Shown here: one piece after another, positions 38,301-45,957 of the stretch
Layout: each line of letters starts with the position of its first letter
How positions within the stretch are numbered: the stretch's first letter is position 1
Source of the DNA: UBA1479 sp002706405
Lineage (GTDB): Bacteria > Pseudomonadota > Alphaproteobacteria > Rhodospirillales > Casp-alpha2
NCBI GenBank assembly: GCA_963972255.1
Contig: CAXATO010000006.1
Span: 138,625-202,624, forward strand
DNA: 64,000 nt
Direction of reading: 5' to 3'
The notes under the pieces: generated by a model
Told to the model about the DNA's origin: nothing
Databases searched by the model: none
What the model saw: only the letters and a program-made list of their open reading frames with translations
Position numbers and translations under genes: made by a program

Positions 38301-38932
38301 AGATCGTCTCGTCCCTGGGCGGCAGCTTGAATTTTTCCGGCCGGGATCTGGATGCCGAGGCGCTCAGCGGGTCGGCGGAGGCCGGGTTCGGCCTGGGCGG
38401 CGTCGTCTTGGCGCTCAACCAATTGGGCGGCACGCTCGGCGGCCCGAAACAGGGCAAGGGCCTGGCCGATGTGGACGCCGCGTTCACGATCGCAGGTGGT
38501 GTCGCGACCTCCAGCCAACTGAAGGCCGTGACCAACGTGGGCGTCGCCAGCGGTGCCGGCAGCGTCGATCTGGCGGCATGGACGGTTGATCTTTCGGGCG
38601 CCATCCAGCCGGCCCCCAATCTGCTGTCGGCGGTGCTGTCGATCACCACGCGCAAGGGCGTCAACGTGCCGTTCTCGATCACCGGGAAACTGGACGCGCC
38701 GCGCATCAAAGTCGATACGGCGTCCCTCGGGACCGGCGGCATTCCCGTGCCGGGGCTCGACAAGTTGCTGAAGAAAAAGGGCGTTGGCGACGTTCTTCAG
38801 GGCATTCTGGGCGGCGGCCAGACGCAGGAACCGGCTGAGCAGCAGCAACAGCAGCAGCCGACGCCGCAGACCGAGGAAAAGAAGAAGGTGACGCCGCAGG
38901 ACCTGCTGCGCGGCATTCTCGGCAAGTTCTGA
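35387..38932 (+). CDS. AsmA-family protein
   Basis: The product is 1,181 residues. The start appears to be a TTG at 35387; an upstream ATG is out of frame. One N-terminal membrane anchor (about 5-25) is followed by the AsmA signature GPSLVDWNSYTDEIADQVEK and VTGRKVIIGGSV. A long beta-rich body follows, interrupted by Pro/Lys/Ala-rich linkers near residues 345-385 and 555-580. The AsmA_2-like C-terminal part contains LGGSLNFSGRDLDAEALSGS and SSQLKAVTNVGVASGAGSVDL. The extreme C-terminus has a Gln run (EPAEQQQQQQPTPQ) and a lysine-rich end. AsmA proteins are inner-membrane-anchored periplasmic bridge-like proteins implicated in outer-membrane lipid homeostasis. The hydrolase gene starts 18 bases after the stop. 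Confidence 0.92.
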   Translation: MKKLAIGLSVFFALVIGVLLIGPSLVDWNSYTDEIADQVEKVTGRKVIIGGSVSVQVLPRPHLHVADVHLANITGSEDPRMASFESLEVRIAAAALLSGKVRVETVKLVRPTVLLERLADGRVNWDFGAPGAAKGNAGTSQAAATDKPAAAVGSGRAGPGIAVDNFMVEGGTIVYRDLQRGREEVITGIDARVAAASLNGPVESDGALTMAGHRLAYTLNVAEIVQGRTIPLVFSLKLGNDTVIRIDGGVVNVPEKPRLRAKITGSGPNVAEAIAATGGPTDLPVNLAKPFTVLGNLEASVDGGRVEDLEIKLDTMEFHIAAEVAASDKTVASLSVKSGWVDLDALLAPVPPPAKTEVTAKPGDPKKTVAAKPASPKKSAQPKAESAFELPKDIQANLSLQIDSLVLKGQPLEGVSLSADLANGELTLNQATAQLPGDADVGLFGFLSARDGKPRFEGQVETRAKDLGPVLAWAMPGVAVPAAALKDFSFKTPLVVDGNYAQLTGITAAAGGTKLTGAATIALQARPSFGASLELDKIDLDALMPPPASAKGGKGKASADAGAGGGASATPGATATTAAPTVDLFAPLKPLTTFDANVKLAVGSAVVRGLTARNIALDATLARGELTLRTLKVGNVAGLSTAVTGGLSGLDGIPTAKDLKISASTKDVGPLARALALELPVSAEALGAVSANATVSGSLLSPAVAADLGAMGGKFAVRGTLPILALAGQDLRLGVSARHGDLAGLLRRFGADYRPQGKVGGFDLTAQVTGNPKSIRVDNIAGNIGSVTAAGSLSLALAGAKPKALANLALGPVDITPFLPAKRAAGLLDRGWEINRAPAAWAGPGVNPLMAIAAAVSSRWSKAPIDLAALNALDAAITVTSPKVTFEDASLETADLGAAIEGGILKVERLTGRLFGGTLTAKATATAAGQLSAAGQVVGADLTRAGKALGSVAAGKVNADFDLTARGRSEAEIVSSLGGSLNFSGRDLDAEALSGSAEAGFGLGGVVLALNQLGGTLGGPKQGKGLADVDAAFTIAGGVATSSQLKAVTNVGVASGAGSVDLAAWTVDLSGAIQPAPNLLSAVLSITTRKGVNVPFSITGKLDAPRIKVDTASLGTGGIPVPGLDKLLKKKGVGDVLQGILGGGQTQEPAEQQQQQQPTPQTEEKKKVTPQDLLRGILGKF

Positions 38933-38950
38933 CACCGTCGGATATCGGAC

Positions 38951-40162
38951 ATGACGAGAGCGACCTTTCCATCCCGTCTTCTGGACGGATTTGGTTTGGT
39001 TTGCGCTCTCGGCGCCGTTCTGTCCCTGCTGTACTATTGGGACCCGACGCGGACGGCGTTCAAGCGTCTGATGCCGGGGGGCGATGCCCGTTTTGAGCAT
39101 ATCCCGGCGGATACGGCGTCACTGCCTGTCTCGGAATGGGTGACTATTCGCGATGCCGCCGATGTTCGCGACCGGCGCGGCCGTCTGTTGACGCGAATAT
39201 TTGGTGCGCCCACCCTGCCCCGAGACCTTATGCCGCAGCGGGTGGTACGGCATATCGAAAAAAACCCCGGCAAACATCACACATGCCTTTCGCCGACCGG
39301 TCCGGCGGTGGTGCATCTGTTGTCGCGGATGGATACGATCATCATGCGCGCCCTTGCCTGTGAAGCCGCCTACTACCGGAGATGGCGCAACCTGGCGGGG
39401 ATCGACGAATTGACCGGCTATCTCGTCAAAGACTGGTATCCCTATTCCATTGCTTATTTTCGCCCGAAGCGCGGCAATGGTCGATTGATCCTGTACCAGC
39501 AAGGCCTGGCAGCGACCTATCACGACCAGCATCGGATGATCGAAGGTTGGGTCGGCGAAGGTTATACCGTGGCCGCGCTCAACATGCCCGGATATGGCGA
39601 CAACACCTGTTATGACCAGCGCCGCTATTGCCGTGGGACGCTGATGGACGCCCGGTTCGGGACAAAACTCGCGATGGCCTTCCTGCCGCCGGTGGTGGCC
39701 GTCAACTATGCCATGGCAGAGCAACGGTTTCGGCAAATTGCGATGATCGGAGTGTCATCCGGTGCCTGGGTGACCCTGGTCAGCGCGGCGATTGATCCGC
39801 GCATCGGTGTCAGTTTTCCGGTTGCCGGCGTGCTGCCGCTTGCCATGCTGAAGGGTAAGGAGGAAAGCGCCCGCGAGATCGTTGAGGGCCTGACCGATAT
39901 TGCCGGGGTACTTGATCTTGCTGTGATGGGTGCCGACCGTTCGGGCCGCCGTCAGGTGCAGATATTCAACCGCTATGATCGTTGCTGTTTCTATGGACCG
40001 CGGGCGGCGGTGCTGGCGCCCTTGCTTGCGGAAGCCGCCCGAAAGCTGGGCGGCCGCCATCAAGTGTTGTTCGACGAAACCCATGCCCGGCACAAAATTT
40101 CCCGATGGGCGGCGGACCGCATCATGGAAGCGGTCAACGGTAGCGGGACGGCGGCGCCATGA
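38951..40162 (+). CDS. Membrane-anchored alpha/beta hydrolase-like protein
   Basis: The product is 403 residues. A hydrophobic segment near 13-28 (GFGLVCALGAVLSLLYYW) should anchor it or act as an uncleaved signal. A central alpha/beta hydrolase core is indicated by LILYQQGLAATYHD, VAALNMPGYGDNT and the nucleophile elbow GVSSGAW, with possible acid and base residues in NRYDRCCFYG and DETHARHKIS. It is Cys-rich for an exported protein (DNTCYDQRRYC, RYDRCC), suggesting disulfides. I do not recognise a named family. It is translationally coupled to the next gene (ATGA overlap) and 18 bases after the AsmA gene, so a cell-envelope lipid or polymer substrate is a reasonable but unproven idea. Confidence 0.82.
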   Translation: MTRATFPSRLLDGFGLVCALGAVLSLLYYWDPTRTAFKRLMPGGDARFEHIPADTASLPVSEWVTIRDAADVRDRRGRLLTRIFGAPTLPRDLMPQRVVRHIEKNPGKHHTCLSPTGPAVVHLLSRMDTIIMRALACEAAYYRRWRNLAGIDELTGYLVKDWYPYSIAYFRPKRGNGRLILYQQGLAATYHDQHRMIEGWVGEGYTVAALNMPGYGDNTCYDQRRYCRGTLMDARFGTKLAMAFLPPVVAVNYAMAEQRFRQIAMIGVSSGAWVTLVSAAIDPRIGVSFPVAGVLPLAMLKGKEESAREIVEGLTDIAGVLDLAVMGADRSGRRQVQIFNRYDRCCFYGPRAAVLAPLLAEAARKLGGRHQVLFDETHARHKISRWAADRIMEAVNGSGTAAP

Positions 40163-40353
40163 GCCGGGTTTCGCGGATCGGTGGTCTTGTCGCGCTCACG
40201 GCACTGGTGGTCGCCGCCGGTTTGTGGTGGGAAAGCGGTGCCTGGCAATATGGCGACCTGTCGACCCGGGGATTGGTACGGGTCGCCGGTTTTTCTTTGG
40301 TGGCGCTCGCCTGCCACGGACTGGCGGCCTTGCTGCGGCGGCGCGCCCGTTAG
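40159..40353 (+). CDS. Small two-helix membrane protein
   Basis: The product is 64 residues. The ATG overlaps the hydrolase stop (ATGA), which supports a real coupled gene. There are two hydrophobic segments: about 8-23 (GGLVALTALVVAAGLWW) and 40-57 (VRVAGFSLVALACHGLAALL), ending in a basic RRRAR tail. I recognise no family. Its last four bases overlap the stop of the convergent ribbon-helix-helix gene. It probably assists or anchors the hydrolase at the inner membrane. Confidence 0.65.
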   Translation: MSRVSRIGGLVALTALVVAAGLWWESGAWQYGDLSTRGLVRVAGFSLVALACHGLAALLRRRAR

Positions 40354-40580
40354 TCGCGCAAGCTTTGCAGCACGAAAACCCGGACGGCGCTGGATAGGTT
40401 GCCCGTGCGCCCGGCATCGATCTCCGTGACCAGGGAATTGACCGACATCCCGCGCCGGGCGGCGATGGTCTTGAGCGCATCCCAGAAGATATCCTCCAGC
40501 GTCAGGCTGGTGTGATGGCCGGCGACCAGGATGGAGCGCTTGGCCAGGCGGGCGGGATCAGGGGCGGGTTTCATGGTCAT
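40350..40580 (-). CDS. Ribbon-helix-helix domain protein
   Basis: The product is 76 residues from the ATG at 40580; the ATG two codons later is possible. The core SILVAGHHTSLTLEDIFWDA plus LKTIAARRGMSVNSLVTEID matches the RHH_4 ribbon-helix-helix family common in alphaproteobacteria, small Arc/MetJ-fold proteins usually thought to bind DNA as dimers. No toxin gene is adjacent, so it is not an obvious antitoxin. It converges on the small membrane protein gene with a 4-base overlap of stops and is divergent from the GST gene. Confidence 0.85.
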   Translation of the reverse strand: MTMKPAPDPARLAKRSILVAGHHTSLTLEDIFWDALKTIAARRGMSVNSLVTEIDAGRTGNLSSAVRVFVLQSLRD

Positions 40581-40674
40581 CGGTGTAACGTGCTTTTCCC
40601 TTGCCAGTATGGGCCGCATCGCGGCACTCTTTTCGCGTTAAATACGAAAAAAACTTCCCGAGGAGGCCGCCGCA

Positions 40675-41310
40675 ATGTCGGACCTGACAATCTACGGTAC
40701 CACGATCAGTCCCTTCACCCGAACGGTGCGCATGTGCCTGGAGGAAAAGGACGAAACCTACCGCATTTATGAATACATGCCCGGCTCCGACGAGCAAAAG
40801 CAGGAACATCCCTTCGGCAAGGTGCCGGCGATCCGCGACGCGGACCTGCACCTCTACGAGACCCTGGCCATCTGCGTCTACATCGATGAGGAATATGCCA
40901 CGGACCCGCAGCTGCAGCCGCGCGACGCCGTGGAAAAGGCGGATATGTTCCAGCGCATCAGTCTGTACCTGGACGAAGGCTATCCCAATCTGTTCGCGGG
41001 CCTGATTTTTCCGCGCCTGGTCGCTCCCATGCAGGGCAAGCGGGCGGATGAAAGCGACGTTCAGGCCCATCTGCCGAAGATCGAAAAGTACCTCGCCGTC
41101 GCGGATAAGGAACTGCGCGGTCAGCGCTGGATGGTGGGTGAGGAAATGAGCCTCGCCGACTTGTTCCTGGCCCCCGCGATCTACTACGTGAAGATGACGC
41201 CCGAAGGACAGAAGCTGCTGTCCGGGCTGGAAAACCTGTCGGCTTGGTACACGAACATGACCACGGTCGAAAGCTTCCGCGATACCGCGCCCAAGCTGCC
41301 GGGAAAATAA
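40675..41310 (+). CDS. Glutathione S-transferase family protein
   Basis: The product is 211 residues. The N-terminal thioredoxin-like domain starts LTIYGTTISPFTRTVRMCLE; the glutathione-binding loop is GKVPAIRDADLHLYETLAIC with the conserved cis-Pro in VPAI. A helical C-terminal domain follows (MSLADLFLAPAIYYV). Ser12 of TTISPFTR is the likely catalytic residue. AGGAGG precedes the ATG. The substrate cannot be predicted. It leads a run of small detoxification-like genes (VOC proteins, hydrolase, SDR). Confidence 0.92.
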   Translation: MSDLTIYGTTISPFTRTVRMCLEEKDETYRIYEYMPGSDEQKQEHPFGKVPAIRDADLHLYETLAICVYIDEEYATDPQLQPRDAVEKADMFQRISLYLDEGYPNLFAGLIFPRLVAPMQGKRADESDVQAHLPKIEKYLAVADKELRGQRWMVGEEMSLADLFLAPAIYYVKMTPEGQKLLSGLENLSAWYTNMTTVESFRDTAPKLPGK

Positions 41311-41419
41311 CCCGGTTCCCGCTTCACGCATGATTGCGGGCTGACGCGTAACCGTCACTTGCACTGCGGAATGGGATCTAATATGTTCCTGTTTTGTTCT
41401 TATTTGGAAAGACATCATC

Positions 41420-41905
41420 ATGGTCAAACCAATCCCCGACGGCTACACCGCCGTCACGCCCTATATCGTCGTCGACGGTGCCGACGCGGCCATCAAATTC
41501 TATGAAAAGGCTTTCGGCGCGGTGGAAGTCATGCGCTTGCCCTTGCCGGGCACGGACCGGCTCGGCCATGCGGAAATCACCATCGATGGCGCCCATATCA
41601 TGCTGTCCGACGCCAGCCCCGAATGGGGCACCACGGACCCCAAGACCTTGGGCGGCGTGACGGGTTCCATCTCGCTTTACGTGGCCGATGCGGATGCGGT
41701 TTTCGATCGGGCCGTGGCGGCGGGGGCGACGCCCATGATGCCGGTGACCGACATGTTCTGGGGCGACCGCATGGGCAAGGTTGTCGATCCCTTCGGTCAT
41801 CAATGGGGTTTGCTGACCCATACCCGCGACCTGACGGAGGCGGAAATCCGACACGGGTTCGAGGAGGTCATGGCGTCGGGCGACATGTGCCCGGACGGCA
41901 ACTAG
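41420..41905 (+). CDS. VOC-family protein (PhnB-like glyoxalase fold)
   Basis: The product is 161 residues. It begins PDGYTAVTPYIVVDGADAAI and contains FYEKAFGAVEVMRL, GHAEITIDGAHIMLSD and FWGDRMGKVVDPFGHQWGL, the PhnB/YdfN-type vicinal-oxygen-chelate pattern. Such proteins include glyoxalases, ring-cleavage dioxygenases and antibiotic-binding proteins; this subgroup mostly lacks an assigned reaction. Its TAG stop forms a CTAG palindrome shared with the stop of the convergent second VOC gene. Confidence 0.9.
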   Translation: MVKPIPDGYTAVTPYIVVDGADAAIKFYEKAFGAVEVMRLPLPGTDRLGHAEITIDGAHIMLSDASPEWGTTDPKTLGGVTGSISLYVADADAVFDRAVAAGATPMMPVTDMFWGDRMGKVVDPFGHQWGLLTHTRDLTEAEIRHGFEEVMASGDMCPDGN

Positions 41906-42303
41906 TCCGTCGGGAACACGACCTCGATCGTCACGCCTTCGGGCCCGGCGCAGAAAATCTGCCGCGCCGCGCCGTTGGGCAGTTCACGCACCTGATGCTC
42001 GATGCCGTGGGTTTTCAGCCGCTCGATCAGGGCCGCGGCGTCCGTCCCCTTGAAGGCCAGATGGTCGACCACGCCGGTGCCGTCGCGGTCGTCGCCGCCG
42101 TGGCCTGAGACGTATCCCCGCTCCCGGTCCGATCCGACCAAGTGGATCACGGCACCCGCGTCTCCGGCATACAGCCAGTATCCGGGAAACTGAAAGGACG
42201 GGCGGTCGCCTTCCGTCAGGCCGATGACCTCGACGAAAAAGTCGCGCATGGCGTCCAGTTCCTTGGCGCGGATGTTGAAATGGTCGAGGCCGGTAATGGT
42301 CAT
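41902..42303 (-). CDS. VOC-family protein (glyoxalase/dioxygenase fold)
   Basis: The product is 133 residues from the ATG at 42303; the open frame continues upstream to 42501 but that part is the shadow of the hydrolase gene. Characteristic parts are MTITGLDHFNIRAKELDAMR, DFFVEVIGLTEGDRP, the probable metal ligand HLVG, VVDHLAFKGTD and the closing GPEGVTIEVVFPTD with a ligand Glu. It is the last gene of a leftward run (VOC, SDR, GNAT, hydrolase, this gene) with spacings from -4 to +13 bases. Confidence 0.9.
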   Translation of the reverse strand: MTITGLDHFNIRAKELDAMRDFFVEVIGLTEGDRPSFQFPGYWLYAGDAGAVIHLVGSDRERGYVSGHGGDDRDGTGVVDHLAFKGTDAAALIERLKTHGIEHQVRELPNGAARQIFCAGPEGVTIEVVFPTD

Positions 42304-42316
42304 GGAAGGACTCCCG

Positions 42317-42946
42317 TCAAAGGTTGGCGCAGAACGCCTGGATGGCGTCGAGGGCCGCATCCCAGTTCTGCTGTTCCGTTCTCCCCGACGCCTTGCGCGG
42401 CTTGAACCCGTGGTCGCCGTCTTCCAGCCATTCCAGGCGGATCGCCTTCGACAGGGGATAGGCGGGCACTTCGTCGGCGGTGCCGAAAGGATCGCGGGCA
42501 CCCTGGCAGATCAGCGTCGGGGTGGTAAGCGTTTCCAGATGCGCCGTGCGCAGCTTTTCCGGCTTGCCCGGCGGGTGAAACGGATAGCCGAGGCAGACCA
42601 CGCCGCGCACGGGCATTCCTCCGGCTTCCAGGTCCGCCGCCACCATGGAGGCCATGCGCCCGCCCATGGACTTGCCGCCGATCACCAATCTGTCGCGGCC
42701 GATCTGGTCGATGACCTGACGCCAGCATTCCAGCAGTATCCGCGCCGGATTGGGCGGGCGTTTTTTGCCGTCCTCGCGGCGCTGCGCCATATAGGGAAAT
42801 TCGAACCGCGCACAGCGCAGCCCCCGCACGGCCAGGCCCTCGGCGAAAGCCTCCATATAGGGGCTGTCCATGGGCGCGCCGGCGCCGTGGGCCAAGGCCA
42901 CGGTCAGGGGGGCGGTGTTGGGGCCGGTGAAAACGATATCGGTCAT
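42317..42946 (-). CDS. Alpha/beta hydrolase (KANL3/Tex30-like, dienelactone-hydrolase-related)
   Basis: The product is 209 residues. After a short strand (VALAHGAGAPMDSPYMEAFA), the nucleophile elbow GGKSMGGRMAS supplies Ser; the probable acid is in CQGARDPFGT and the His is in LEDGDHGFKPRK. This compact family of bacterial alpha/beta hydrolases is widespread but has no established substrate. It starts 5 bases after the GNAT stop, in one leftward unit. Confidence 0.88.
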   Translation of the reverse strand: MTDIVFTGPNTAPLTVALAHGAGAPMDSPYMEAFAEGLAVRGLRCARFEFPYMAQRREDGKKRPPNPARILLECWRQVIDQIGRDRLVIGGKSMGGRMASMVAADLEAGGMPVRGVVCLGYPFHPPGKPEKLRTAHLETLTTPTLICQGARDPFGTADEVPAYPLSKAIRLEWLEDGDHGFKPRKASGRTEQQNWDAALDAIQAFCANL

Positions 42947-42951
42947 AAGGT

Positions 42952-43389
42952 CTATAGCATCTTTCTCAGCAAGGCCGTTCGCGCGACTTCGGCGTACCCC
43001 AGGCGGGCATAGAAGGCCAGGGCGTCGTCCCGGGTCAGCGTGCTGTAAAGAGTAACGGAGGGGAGCCCCCGCGCCTGTGCCCAGCCTTCCGCCCGGTCCA
43101 TGAGGGCGCGGCCGATGCCGGTGCCGCGCGCCCGCCCATCGACCACCAGGGATTGGACGACGGCCTCCACCGGCTTTTCAAGGGCGGCGCGGATGAAGAT
43201 ATGCACCAGGCCCAACAGCAGACCGCCCCGTTCGGCGACGAGAACCGCATGGTTGGGATTGGCGGTGACGGTGCTGAATCGCGCGGCGAAGTCCTCCGCC
43301 GAAATGTCGTAGCCCAATTGCGCCATCAGGCCCTGCGTGACCTCAAGGTCGGCGGCATCCATGGCGCGGATGATGATGCCACACGTCAC
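42952..43389 (-). CDS. GNAT-family N-acetyltransferase
   Basis: The product is 145 residues from a GTG at 43389 that overlaps the SDR stop codon (GTGA). Motif A for acetyl-CoA binding is VVDGRARGTGIGRALMDRAE, preceded by the GNAT strands VLVAERGGLLLGLVHIFI and followed by LPSVTLYSTLTRDDALAFYA and RLGYAEVARTALLRKML. It should transfer an acetyl group to an amine; the acceptor is unknown. The upstream continuation of this frame is the shadow of the SDR gene and is not used. Confidence 0.87.
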   Translation of the reverse strand: MTCGIIIRAMDAADLEVTQGLMAQLGYDISAEDFAARFSTVTANPNHAVLVAERGGLLLGLVHIFIRAALEKPVEAVVQSLVVDGRARGTGIGRALMDRAEGWAQARGLPSVTLYSTLTRDDALAFYARLGYAEVARTALLRKML

Positions 43390-44126
43390 GGCTTGCCGCC
43401 CGACACCCGCAGATTGGCGCAGGCGACGTAGGACGCCGCGTCCGACAACAGGAACAGGATGGCCTGGGCGATTTCCTCGGGCTTGCCGGCGCGGCCCATG
43501 GGCGTCGCGGGGGCGCGGCGGTCGAGCGTATCGCGGGTCATATCCGTTTCCGTCAAGCCCGGGGCGAGAGTGTTGACGCGGATGCCCTGGCTGATCACTT
43601 CCTGGGCCAGGCCCGTGGAAAAGCTGTTCACCGCCCCCTTGGACGCGGCGTACAGCACGCCGCCGCCAGGCGCGCCGATGGTTGCCGCACCCGAGGAAAT
43701 ATTGACGATGGCGCCGCCGGCCCCGCCGTTGTCCGTGGACATGCGCTTGATCGCCTGCTGGGCGCACAGGAACAGGCCCAGCACGTTGACCTCCAGCACC
43801 CGGCGGATGTCGTCGGCGGTCAGGGCCTTGACCGGGCCGCGCGGCCCGTGGATGCCGGCGTTGCTGACCAGGCCCGTGACGGTGCCCAGTTCCTTGTCCA
43901 CGGTTTCGAACATGCGGATCACATCGGCCTCGACGCTGGTGTCGGCGGCGACGGCAATGGCCTTGCCGCCGGCATCGGTGATCTCCTTGACCACGGCGTC
44001 GGCGGCCGCCTTGTCGGACACGTAGTTGACGCAGACCGCATGTCCGGCCTGACCGGCCAGGATCGCCGTCGCCCGGCCGATGCCGCGGCTGGCCCCGGTG
44101 ATGAGGGTGATTTTTTCGCTGCTCAT
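43386..44126 (-). CDS. SDR-family NAD(P)-dependent oxidoreductase
   Basis: The product is 246 residues from the ATG at 44126. The cofactor motif is ITGASRGIGRATA near the N-terminus, the structural motif is SNAG (LVSNAGIHGPRG), and the catalytic Ser, Tyr and Lys lie in IVNISSGAA and LYAASKGAVN. The closing APGLTETDM and FLLSDAASYVACANLRVSGG are classical-SDR features. It resembles FabG-type 3-oxoacyl reductases or sugar dehydrogenases; the substrate is not known. The start overlaps the upstream VOC stop by 4 bases and its stop overlaps the GNAT start. Confidence 0.93.
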   Translation of the reverse strand: MSSEKITLITGASRGIGRATAILAGQAGHAVCVNYVSDKAAADAVVKEITDAGGKAIAVAADTSVEADVIRMFETVDKELGTVTGLVSNAGIHGPRGPVKALTADDIRRVLEVNVLGLFLCAQQAIKRMSTDNGGAGGAIVNISSGAATIGAPGGGVLYAASKGAVNSFSTGLAQEVISQGIRVNTLAPGLTETDMTRDTLDRRAPATPMGRAGKPEEIAQAILFLLSDAASYVACANLRVSGGKP

Positions 44127-44497
44127 TGTGTTTCTGTCTCCTCCCAAAAGCGTAGCCGGTTGGCGAAGGGGTCGGTGACCTCCATCACCGTTCCGCCCCA
44201 GGGCGCCGGGTTCAGGCCCGGACGGTTGAAGGGGTAATCTTTTCCGGCAAGTGCGCGATGATAGTCCGCCAATCCCGTCGTGGCGACGAAGACGGTCGCG
44301 CCCGGCGTGCAATCGCCGTGATGTTCTGACAGGTGCAGTTTCATGCCGCCCCGGGATACCTGCATGTACAGCGGCGTGCCGTCCTCGAAACGATGGCGCC
44401 AATCAACCTGAAACCCAAGGAAGTCCCGGTAGAACGCCAGGGCCTTGGGTTCGTCGAAGATGCGCAGGATCGGGACCGCGAAAAGTTGTTCTGTCAT
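44123..44497 (-). CDS. VOC-family protein (bleomycin-resistance/glyoxalase superfamily)
   Basis: The product is 124 residues. It starts MTEQLFAVPILRIFDEPKAL and contains AFYRDFLGFQVDWRH, GGMKLHLSEHHGDCTPG and TVMEVTDPFANRLRFWEE, the glyoxalase-superfamily pattern typical of small bleomycin-resistance-like proteins. Binding of a small electrophile or antibiotic rather than catalysis is possible. It is the first gene of the leftward run and overlaps the SDR start by 4 bases. It lies 28 bases beyond the start-distal end of fumC, which is transcribed the same way. Confidence 0.88.
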   Translation of the reverse strand: MTEQLFAVPILRIFDEPKALAFYRDFLGFQVDWRHRFEDGTPLYMQVSRGGMKLHLSEHHGDCTPGATVFVATTGLADYHRALAGKDYPFNRPGLNPAPWGGTVMEVTDPFANRLRFWEETETQ

Positions 44498-44525
44498 GGC
44501 AAGTTATCCGGCAGTGCCGCTGAGG

Positions 44526-45926
44526 TCAGTCTTCTCCCAGCATGTCCTTCGGATTGACCAGCTTGTCGAACTCGGCGCCGGTGAGAATGCCGAGGGCTTT
44601 CGCCGCCTCGCGCAGGGTCGAGCCGTCCTTATGGGCCTTCTTGGCGATCTCGGCCGCCTTGTCGTAGCCGATATGCGGGTTGAGCGCCGTCACCAGCATC
44701 AGCGAGTTGTTGAGATGGCGGGCGATGACCTCGCGGTTGGGTTCGATGCCCTTGAGGCAGCGCGCGGTAAAGCTCGCCATGGCGTCGGACAGAAGGCGGA
44801 TGGATTCCAGATGGGTCGCCACGATCACCGGCTTGTAGACATTCAATTGCAGATGCCCGTGGCTGGACGCGAAGGTCACCGTAACATGGTTGCCCATGAC
44901 CCGGGCCGCGACCTGGGTCAGGGCTTCCGCCTGGGTCGGGTTGACCTTGCCCGGCATGATTGACGATCCGGGCTCATTCGCCGGCAGGATCAGTTCCGCC
45001 AGGCCCGAGCGCGGACCCGAGGCCAAGAGCCGGATATCGTCGGCGATCTTGTGGTTGGTCACGGCGATGGTGTTGAGCTTGCCCGACAGGTTGACCAGCG
45101 CGTCATGGGCGGCGAGCGCATAGAATTTGTCCGGGCAGGGCTTGAAGGGCAGGCCAGTCAGTTCCGCCGCCTCGGCGCAGAAGGCGGCGTCGAAGCCCTT
45201 GGGCGCGTTGATGCCCGAGCCCACGGCCGTGCCGCCCTGGGCCAGCTCGTAAATCTGCGCCAGGGACTTGTGCAGGCGTTCGATGTTCTGGCGGGTCTGA
45301 TGGGCATAGGCGCCGAATTCGGAGCCGAGCCGGAGCGGCGTCGCATCCTGCAGATGGGTGCGGCCGATCTTGATGACGTCGTGGAAGGCCTTGGCTTTTT
45401 CCAGCAGGACCGCTTCCATGCCCTCAAGGGCCGGGAGCAAGCGGTTGTGGCATTCCTGGGCCAGGGCGATGTGCATGGCCGTCGGCATGCTGTCGTTGGA
45501 CGACTGGGACATGTTGACGTGGTCGTTGGGATGCACCGGATCCTTGGACCCCAAGGTGCCGCCCAGGATGTCGATGGCCCGGTTGGCGATGACCTCGTTC
45601 AGGTTCATGTTGGTCTGGGTGCCGGACCCGGTCTGCCACACGGGCAGGGGGAAATGGGCGTCCCAGTCGCCGGCCGCGACCTCGCCCGCCGCCTGATCGA
45701 TGGCGTTGCCCAGGCGTTTGTCCAGCTTGCCCAGCTTCATGTTGGCCCGTGCGGCGGCCTGTTTCTGTGTCGCGAAGGCATGGATCAGCGCCGTCGGCAT
45801 GGCGCCGTCGCCGATGGGGAAGTTCTCCAACGCGCGCTGGGTCTGGGCACCCCAGTACTTGTCGGCGGGTACCTGGACGTCGCCGAGGGTGTCCTTTTCG
45901 ATGCGGTGCGTTTTCGTTCCGTCCAT
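44526..45926 (-). CDS. fumC: Class II fumarate hydratase
   Basis: The product is 466 residues, the expected FumC length. It shows DKYWGAQTQRALENFPIG, the signature EPGSSIMPGKVNPTQAEAL (with the catalytic Ser in the mobile SS loop), SQSSNDSMPTAMH and GRTHLQDATPLRLG. It reversibly hydrates fumarate to malate in the citric acid cycle without a metal centre. It begins 31 bases after the stop of the class I fumarase gene, in the same orientation, so both isozymes may share a transcript. Confidence 0.97.
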   Translation of the reverse strand: MDGTKTHRIEKDTLGDVQVPADKYWGAQTQRALENFPIGDGAMPTALIHAFATQKQAAARANMKLGKLDKRLGNAIDQAAGEVAAGDWDAHFPLPVWQTGSGTQTNMNLNEVIANRAIDILGGTLGSKDPVHPNDHVNMSQSSNDSMPTAMHIALAQECHNRLLPALEGMEAVLLEKAKAFHDVIKIGRTHLQDATPLRLGSEFGAYAHQTRQNIERLHKSLAQIYELAQGGTAVGSGINAPKGFDAAFCAEAAELTGLPFKPCPDKFYALAAHDALVNLSGKLNTIAVTNHKIADDIRLLASGPRSGLAELILPANEPGSSIMPGKVNPTQAEALTQVAARVMGNHVTVTFASSHGHLQLNVYKPVIVATHLESIRLLSDAMASFTARCLKGIEPNREVIARHLNNSLMLVTALNPHIGYDKAAEIAKKAHKDGSTLREAAKALGILTGAEFDKLVNPKDMLGED

Positions 45927-45957
45927 GGCGGTGAGCCTCCCTTGATGGCCGGGCGGC

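Noticed and set aside
43390..43767. Upstream extension of the GNAT frame
   Set aside because: It is an alternate-frame shadow of the SDR gene, Arg/Gly-rich with no motif. The GTG at 43389 overlapping the SDR stop is a natural coupled start.
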